Below, in pieces: positions 59,883-64,000 of a stretch of DNA of 64,000 nucleotides. Under the pieces are notes generated by a model. That model was given only the letters and a program-made list of their open reading frames with translations, was not told the origin of the DNA and made no database searches. The stretch's first letter is position 1, and each line of letters begins with the position of its first letter. Source of the DNA: Rhizomicrobium sp. GTDB lineage: Bacteria > Pseudomonadota > Alphaproteobacteria > Micropepsales > Micropepsaceae. The stretch covers positions 4,316,756-4,380,755 of the forward strand of contig JBBCGJ010000001.1 in assembly GCA_037200985.1 (NCBI GenBank), written 5' to 3'. The translations under genes were made by a program, and so were the position numbers.

Positions 59883-60623
59883 CTAGTGGATCCTGCGTTG
59901 CCGACAAGAGATGCAGTTGCAGCCTGACCCAACTGGCGCATAGTGAAGAAGTCCATGAATGACCCCTCCAACGGCATCGAATTTTGGGGCAAGGATATCG
60001 ATGTATGTCGCGTCACCCTTTTCGAAGTAGCGGCGAAGCGCATATGCCACCAAATCTGAAAATTGGATCATCCGCGATGCGCGCGAATCGACAAATAACG
60101 GGACTTCAGACAAATTGTGAAGCTTGCCCCAGCGATGTCCGGCTTTTCTGAAGCCCAGGGCCAGGGCTTGAAGGGAGGTTTCGTATGACGACTTGTCCAA
60201 AACGAGCAGCCCGCGCTGAATATCTCCTGCCCTAAACAGCCGAGTTAGGGACAAATCGAACCTATTGCAGATTTGTTCGAACGCGTATTCCATCGGATCA
60301 TTTGGCGAGATTGCGGCCTTATGAATAGCCGCCCCGAAGAGCCTCACGTGTGCAGAACGGGCGAGAAGATTTAAGGCTTCGATATAGATTTCGCGCCGAC
60401 GGTCCTTCTTGAGATCGCGCCACTGTTTGCGACCTGCAAATATGTCGACCCCGCGAAATTCCACATTTTCATATTCAGAAGGAAACACATCTTTTGCGAG
60501 ATTTTCGAGCGCGCGCGAGAGCCAATGAGGCATACGCTCAAAGACGCTAACGCCGGCGAGGATAATGTGTCTGTCGTCGGGGTTCTTTACTGACCCGGAA
60601 TCGTCGAGATAAAGGATGTGCAT
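59883..60623 (-). CDS. DUF3800-domain protein, probably acquired
   Basis: The 246-residue protein begins MHILYLDDSGS, the signature of DUF3800, a family with an RNase H-like fold and conserved acidic residues (YLDDSG; LLVLDKSSY; VPLFVDSRASRMIQFSDLVAYAL). It ends with GCNCISCRQRRIH, a CxCxxC cluster that could bind a metal. The role of the family is not established; members often occur in genomic islands. Codon use and base composition are clearly more AT-rich than neighbours, and it stands alone between two intergenic stretches, which suggests horizontal transfer. Confidence 0.8.
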   Translation of the reverse strand: MHILYLDDSGSVKNPDDRHIILAGVSVFERMPHWLSRALENLAKDVFPSEYENVEFRGVDIFAGRKQWRDLKKDRRREIYIEALNLLARSAHVRLFGAAIHKAAISPNDPMEYAFEQICNRFDLSLTRLFRAGDIQRGLLVLDKSSYETSLQALALGFRKAGHRWGKLHNLSEVPLFVDSRASRMIQFSDLVAYALRRYFEKGDATYIDILAPKFDAVGGVIHGLLHYAPVGSGCNCISCRQRRIH

Positions 60624-60896
60624 GGGGCTGTCATGAAAAAGAAAAGGCGGCCGGGTGAAACACGAGGTTTCAACGAGTTGCTACGGCAGCTCTCCCAACC
60701 GCACTTGCTATATAACGGCTAACTATTAAAAAAGCAACCGTGCTCGCATTAAGCCATTGATAATCCAGACGTTTGTGCTGACGGCAACGTCAAGCCCTTG
60801 AAAATTCATAGCCAATGGACCTTTCGATCTTGCGTTAACGCTATCCAAATCATCACAGCGGGGACCTGACCATTGCCTCCCGCTGTGCGGGAAAGG

Positions 60897-61703
60897 TTAT
60901 CCCAGCCAGTATGCCACCGCCCGCATCTCGATGCTCGCGCGCGGCTCGACGCCGTTCGGGCAGGAGGGATCGTCGAACGCCGAATGCGGGACGTGATGCG
61001 GCGCGGCCGGGTCGCCGTCATTGGTCTTGAAGATCAGAGCCTCGTCGCGCGTCATGCCGGCGAAATAGCACCAGCGATGGCGCGGATTGTGCCGCACCAG
61101 CAATCCTTCGAACGACCATTCCGGCGCGCCGCCCGGCGCGTCGAACACCGCATCGGCCGCGACGAGATCGTCCGGCGACAGGCTGCGCGGGTCGCACAGC
61201 GCCAGCGGCACGTCCTGCGGCGGCGGGGTGATCGCCCGCCACACATTGTAATGCGCGAAGCGGCGAACGCGTGCACCCGCCGGCCGCGAGCGCTCGGCGA
61301 ATTCGCGCGCCGTCGGATCGCTGACGTCGATATGGATGAACCGCGCCGGCCGGGAATTGAACAGCTTGCCCGACAACGGCGAGCGCTCGCCGAAGCGCAG
61401 GATGCCCCTGCCGGTGACGACCACATGGTCCGCGCCGGTCTCGCGCCGCAGCAGGTCTTCGATCTCCGCGCCGTGGAGGCGCGCCACCGCCGCCTCGTCG
61501 CGGAAATCGGCGACGGCGCTGCGATGCGGCACGAGCGCGAAGCCTTCCGATGCCAGCGACGCGCCGGTGCCGCGCAAATCCTCGATCGCGACCTCGCGCG
61601 GATCGAGAACGAGATTGTCGCGGGCATGATCCTGCGCGTGATAGCGCGGCCGCTCCGCCATCGCGGCCAGGTAGTTGATGCGCGCGCGCACCGTTCGCGG
61701 CAT
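60897..61703 (-). CDS. CmcJ/NvfI-family oxidoreductase
   Basis: The 268-residue protein has the pattern of the CmcJ/NvfI/AsaB hydroxylase-desaturase family. It shows an ARINYLA start, the FIHIDVSD and FAHYNVWRAITPPPQDVPLALCD region, WSFEGLLVRHNPRHRWCYF, TRDEALIFKTND and PHSAFDDP. Members act in fungal and bacterial secondary metabolism and are thought to be iron/2-oxoglutarate-type oxygenases. The ATG overlaps the stop of the upstream esterase gene (TGATG), so the two are coupled. Substrate unknown; together they look like a two-step conversion of an ester. Confidence 0.75.
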   Translation of the reverse strand: MPRTVRARINYLAAMAERPRYHAQDHARDNLVLDPREVAIEDLRGTGASLASEGFALVPHRSAVADFRDEAAVARLHGAEIEDLLRRETGADHVVVTGRGILRFGERSPLSGKLFNSRPARFIHIDVSDPTAREFAERSRPAGARVRRFAHYNVWRAITPPPQDVPLALCDPRSLSPDDLVAADAVFDAPGGAPEWSFEGLLVRHNPRHRWCYFAGMTRDEALIFKTNDGDPAAPHHVPHSAFDDPSCPNGVEPRASIEMRAVAYWLG

Positions 61704-62662
61704 CACGCCGTCCTTGCCAGCTCTCGCTTCAGGAACGCGTCGATCCGCGCATTGGCCTCGGTGGCGATCGTGTAGGGGAACATGTTGAAGCCGTGGATGC
61801 CGCCGGGATAGACCGCCAGCTCCGCTTCGTTCCCCGCCGCGATCCAGCGCGCATAGACGAACAGCGAATCGTCCAGGAAGGCGTCCAGCGTGCCGACGGT
61901 GAAGAGGGCCGGCGGCAGGGTCTTGAGGTTGGCGTAGAGCGCCGACATGTCGGGGTCGCGCCGCACGGCGGGATTGGGCGCGTAGCGCTCGGTGCAGAAC
62001 TGGATGTCCCTGGTCTGCAGGAAGAAGCTTTCCTCGCCGATCCATTTCTGGCTCGGCGTCATGGTGGTGTCGTAATTGCCGTAGGACAGGTTGGCCGCCT
62101 TGAAGCCGGTGAAGCCGTGCTTGTCGCGCATCCGCACCAGGGTCGGCACGGCGAGCGTCGCGCCGGCCGACTCGCCGCCGATCGACAGCCAGTCCGAGCC
62201 GAACTCGGCCTTGGCATGCCTGGCAAGCCACAGCGCCGCGGTCTCGCAATCGTCCCAACCTTCCGGATAGGGATGCACCGGCGCCAGCCGGTACTCGACG
62301 CTGACGCAGGCGAGCCCCGTCGCGGTCATGATCCGCTCCAGCATCGGGTCCTGGTCGGCGGCCGATCCCATGATCAGCCCGCCGCCATGCAGGTGCATAT
62401 AGACGCCCTTGGGATTGTCCGGCGCCACGACGTGCAGCGACACCGGCGCCCGGCCCTTTATCTCCGCGGTCAGCGTCCGGGCGCGGGGCGAAACCGGAGA
62501 CGCGAACATCCGCTCGGGCGGCTTGCCGTCCGGCGCCGGCGGGCGCTCCCACGGCTTGGGCTGGCCCTTCATCTGCGCCGCGAGCGTCTCGTTGAAGGCG
62601 CGCGTCTCGGCGGAGACGGCGTCGGGCCTGAACAAGGCGGGGTCGAAGGGGTTCACGCGCAT
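61703..62662 (-). CDS. HSL-type alpha/beta hydrolase (esterase/lipase)
   Basis: The 319-residue protein has the hormone-sensitive-lipase hallmarks: HLHGGGL oxyanion motif, GGESAGA nucleophile elbow, GTLDAFLDD (Asp) and GIHGFNMF (His). The ATG at 62662 is preceded by CAGGAG at a good distance. The frame is open to 62887, but that extra part is translation of an intergenic tandem repeat and should not be included. It is coupled to the CmcJ-like gene and may provide or remove an ester group. Confidence 0.87.
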   Translation of the reverse strand: MRVNPFDPALFRPDAVSAETRAFNETLAAQMKGQPKPWERPPAPDGKPPERMFASPVSPRARTLTAEIKGRAPVSLHVVAPDNPKGVYMHLHGGGLIMGSAADQDPMLERIMTATGLACVSVEYRLAPVHPYPEGWDDCETAALWLARHAKAEFGSDWLSIGGESAGATLAVPTLVRMRDKHGFTGFKAANLSYGNYDTTMTPSQKWIGEESFFLQTRDIQFCTERYAPNPAVRRDPDMSALYANLKTLPPALFTVGTLDAFLDDSLFVYARWIAAGNEAELAVYPGGIHGFNMFPYTIATEANARIDAFLKRELARTA

Positions 62663-62679
62663 AACTCGCTCCTGTTTTT

Positions 62680-62968
62680 CCTCCCCCGCGTTTACGGGGG
62701 AGGGGGACCGCGAAGCGGTGGAGGGGGCACGACGGGGCGGGCCCCCTCCGCTTCGTTCGCTTCGCTCACTCAGCACCTCCCCCGCAACAGCGGGGGAGGA
62801 AATCCCCGTAACAGCGGGGGAGGGACTGCGAAGCGGTGGAGGGGGCACGACGGGGCGGGCCCCCTCCGCTTCGTTCGCTTCGCTCACTCAGCACCTCCCC
62901 CGCAACAGCGGGGGAGGAAATCCCGCAAGAGCGGGGGGACGAAATCCCCGCAACAGCGGGGGAGGAAA
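62680..62968. repeat. 118-bp tandem repeat built of GC-rich palindromes
   Basis: A unit of about 118 bp containing GCGAAGCGGTGGAGGGGG, GGGCGGGCCCCCTCCGCTTC and the hairpin CCTCCCCCGC-AACA-GCGGGGGAGG occurs twice in tandem, with further copies of the small AACAGCGGGGGAGG element at both ends. It fills the 314-base gap between the LLM gene and the esterase gene. It is an intergenic repeat family; several hairpins could end transcription or stabilise RNA. Confidence 0.85.
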
Positions 62969-62976
62969 GCTGGAAT

Positions 62977-64000
62977 TTACGCCGCCCTCGACAGCGGCTC
63001 GCCGATGGTGAGCGGCTCCGCGGTCCAGCTTTTCAGTTCGGGCAGGCAATGCCGGGCGAAAGTGGTGAGGTTTCCCGCTACCTCCTCATACGTCATGCCC
63101 CCGGTCCACAGATGCGGGAAGAAGCCCTGCGGCTTGCGCTGCGCCTTCACCTCCTCCAGCCGGCTCAGCACGTCCTTCGGCGTGCCATAGACCGATTGCT
63201 GGATGACGCCTTCCACCGCGCCCTCGATATCCTCCGGCTTCAGGCGCAGCGCCTTGTACGCCTCATAACCCTTGACCGAGCCGTGATGCTCCGACGCCAT
63301 CTCGTAATGCTCGATCGCCGAGCGGAAGGTGTTCGCGGCATAGACCCGCGCCATCTCGTAAGCCTTGTCCCTGCTCTCATCGACGAAGACGAGGTTGGAG
63401 ACGAACGGCCCCGGCGGCGGCACGTCCGGATGGAATTCCTTCCACGCCTTCAGCCACGGGTCCTCCGCCTGGTCGGCCTGCACCGGCACATGGCCCGCCT
63501 GGATCTTGCCGCCGCCGAAGGGCGGGCGGTTGGTGTTCGTCGTCATCGGCTGGTTCAGGAACAGCCGCGGCAGGCCGAGCTTGGCCGTGGCGCGCAGCGA
63601 ATCCGGCGTGCCGCCCGCGACGAAGGCGCGGCCCTTGAGCGAGCGCAAAGGCCGCGGCCTGATCTCGCGGCGGGGCTGCTTGAAGATCTCGCCGCCCTCG
63701 ATGAAGCCGGTCTCCAGCGCGTTGATGACCAGCGAGACGATCTCGTCGAACAGCTCGCGTGCTTTCGATTGGTCGATGCGCAGGCCCTCATATTCCAGCC
63801 GCGCCAGGCCGCGGCCGAGGCCGACCACCAGCCGCCCGCCGGAGAGATGGTCGAGCCAGGAAAGCTGCTCCGCGAGCCGCACCGGATCGTGCCACGGCGC
63901 CACGATCACCGCGGTGCCCAGCCGCATATGCCTGGTCTTGGCGGCCAGCCAGGACAGCGTCATCAAGGGCGCCGGGCTGACCGAATAGTCGTCGAAATGA
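62977..64000 (-). CDS. LLM-class flavin-dependent oxidoreductase, N-terminus beyond the window
   Basis: Reading from the right edge, the frame begins HFDDYSVSPAPLMTLSWLAA, which lies inside the fold, so the true start is past 64000. The visible 340 residues continue with RLGTAVIVAPWHDPVRLAEQLSWLDHLSGGRL and GLGRG, both typical of luciferase-like monooxygenases, and end near TIGEPLSRAA. The substrate is unknown. It lies on the same strand as the esterase and CmcJ-like genes but is separated from them by the tandem repeat. Confidence 0.85.
   Translation of the reverse strand, partial: HFDDYSVSPAPLMTLSWLAAKTRHMRLGTAVIVAPWHDPVRLAEQLSWLDHLSGGRLVVGLGRGLARLEYEGLRIDQSKARELFDEIVSLVINALETGFIEGGEIFKQPRREIRPRPLRSLKGRAFVAGGTPDSLRATAKLGLPRLFLNQPMTTNTNRPPFGGGKIQAGHVPVQADQAEDPWLKAWKEFHPDVPPPGPFVSNLVFVDESRDKAYEMARVYAANTFRSAIEHYEMASEHHGSVKGYEAYKALRLKPEDIEGAVEGVIQQSVYGTPKDVLSRLEEVKAQRKPQGFFPHLWTGGMTYEEVAGNLTTFARHCLPELKSWTAEPLTIGEPLSRAA

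Noticed and set aside
62663-62887. 75-residue N-terminal extension of the esterase
   Set aside because: It is encoded by the tandem repeat, and a good ribosome-binding site precedes the ATG at 62662.
62680-62968. CRISPR-like array
   Set aside because: Repeats are palindromic and spaced irregularly, the intervening sequences are themselves repeated, and there are no cas genes.

Overview
The window is high-GC DNA that reads like a chromosome segment of an alphaproteobacterium. The indications are long TonB-dependent receptors, an HWE-type histidine kinase, promoter-like sequences matching the alphaproteobacterial stress sigma factor EcfG (GGAAC-N16/17-CGTT), and a GlgE/TreS/TreYZ cluster of the kind seen in rhizobia and relatives. 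I cannot fix the genus. A free-living, stress-tolerant soil or rhizosphere bacterium is a guess.

Layout. (1) 1-8.0 kb: organosulfur genes: a LysR regulator, an SsuD-like monooxygenase, a four-domain rhodanese, a cysteine dioxygenase-type thiol dioxygenase and a TonB-dependent receptor (minus-strand run), plus a divergent TauD-like dioxygenase. (2) 8.2-10.0 kb: a YdhS-like flavoprotein and a KTSC-domain protein. (3) 10.1-18.4 kb: a 2103-residue soluble hybrid histidine kinase carrying eleven 92-residue HAMP-type repeats, followed by a receiver-PAS-HWE kinase-receiver protein. (4) 18.5-42.3 kb: trehalose/alpha-glucan metabolism. Minus strand: GlgA, an ROK sugar kinase with permuted motif order, OtsB and an MscS channel, and at the far end GlgP. 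Plus strand: an eight-gene run GlgE, TreS-maltokinase, GlgB, GlgX, TreZ, MalQ, TreY and DUF72, in which every junction is a 4-base overlap. (5) 42.5-46.7 kb: a cupin, a possible DNA-binding protein, an IS630-family element and a frameshifted methyltransferase. (6) 46.7-57.1 kb: an apparent IclR-controlled catabolic region: PPOX-fold, VOC, two MetE-like zinc enzymes, citryl-CoA lyase-like protein, CaiB/BaiF CoA-transferase, TonB-dependent receptor, IclR regulator and a hydrolase, bracketed by two paralogous small secreted proteins. (7) 57.1-64 kb: AraC regulator, MDR oxidoreductase, an AT-richer DUF3800 gene, a CmcJ/NvfI-like oxidoreductase, an HSL-type esterase, a 118-bp tandem repeat and an LLM flavoprotein running off the right edge.

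How they may work together. The trehalose block can interconvert trehalose and branched alpha-glucan. TreS makes maltose, maltokinase makes maltose-1-phosphate, and GlgE plus GlgB build glucan. GlgX, MalQ and GlgP trim glucan, and TreY/TreZ turn it back into trehalose. OtsB and MscS fit osmotic adaptation. EcfG-like promoters in front of glgE and of the giant kinase suggest both belong to the general stress response.

The strongest candidate for an undescribed system is the 48-56 kb region. Palindromes of the form TTTTCG-N5-CGAAAA lie at four of its promoter regions, including that of the iclR gene itself. They suggest one regulon that combines uptake, CoA activation, a citrate-synthase-fold lyase and two MetE-like enzymes. 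I cannot deduce its substrate.
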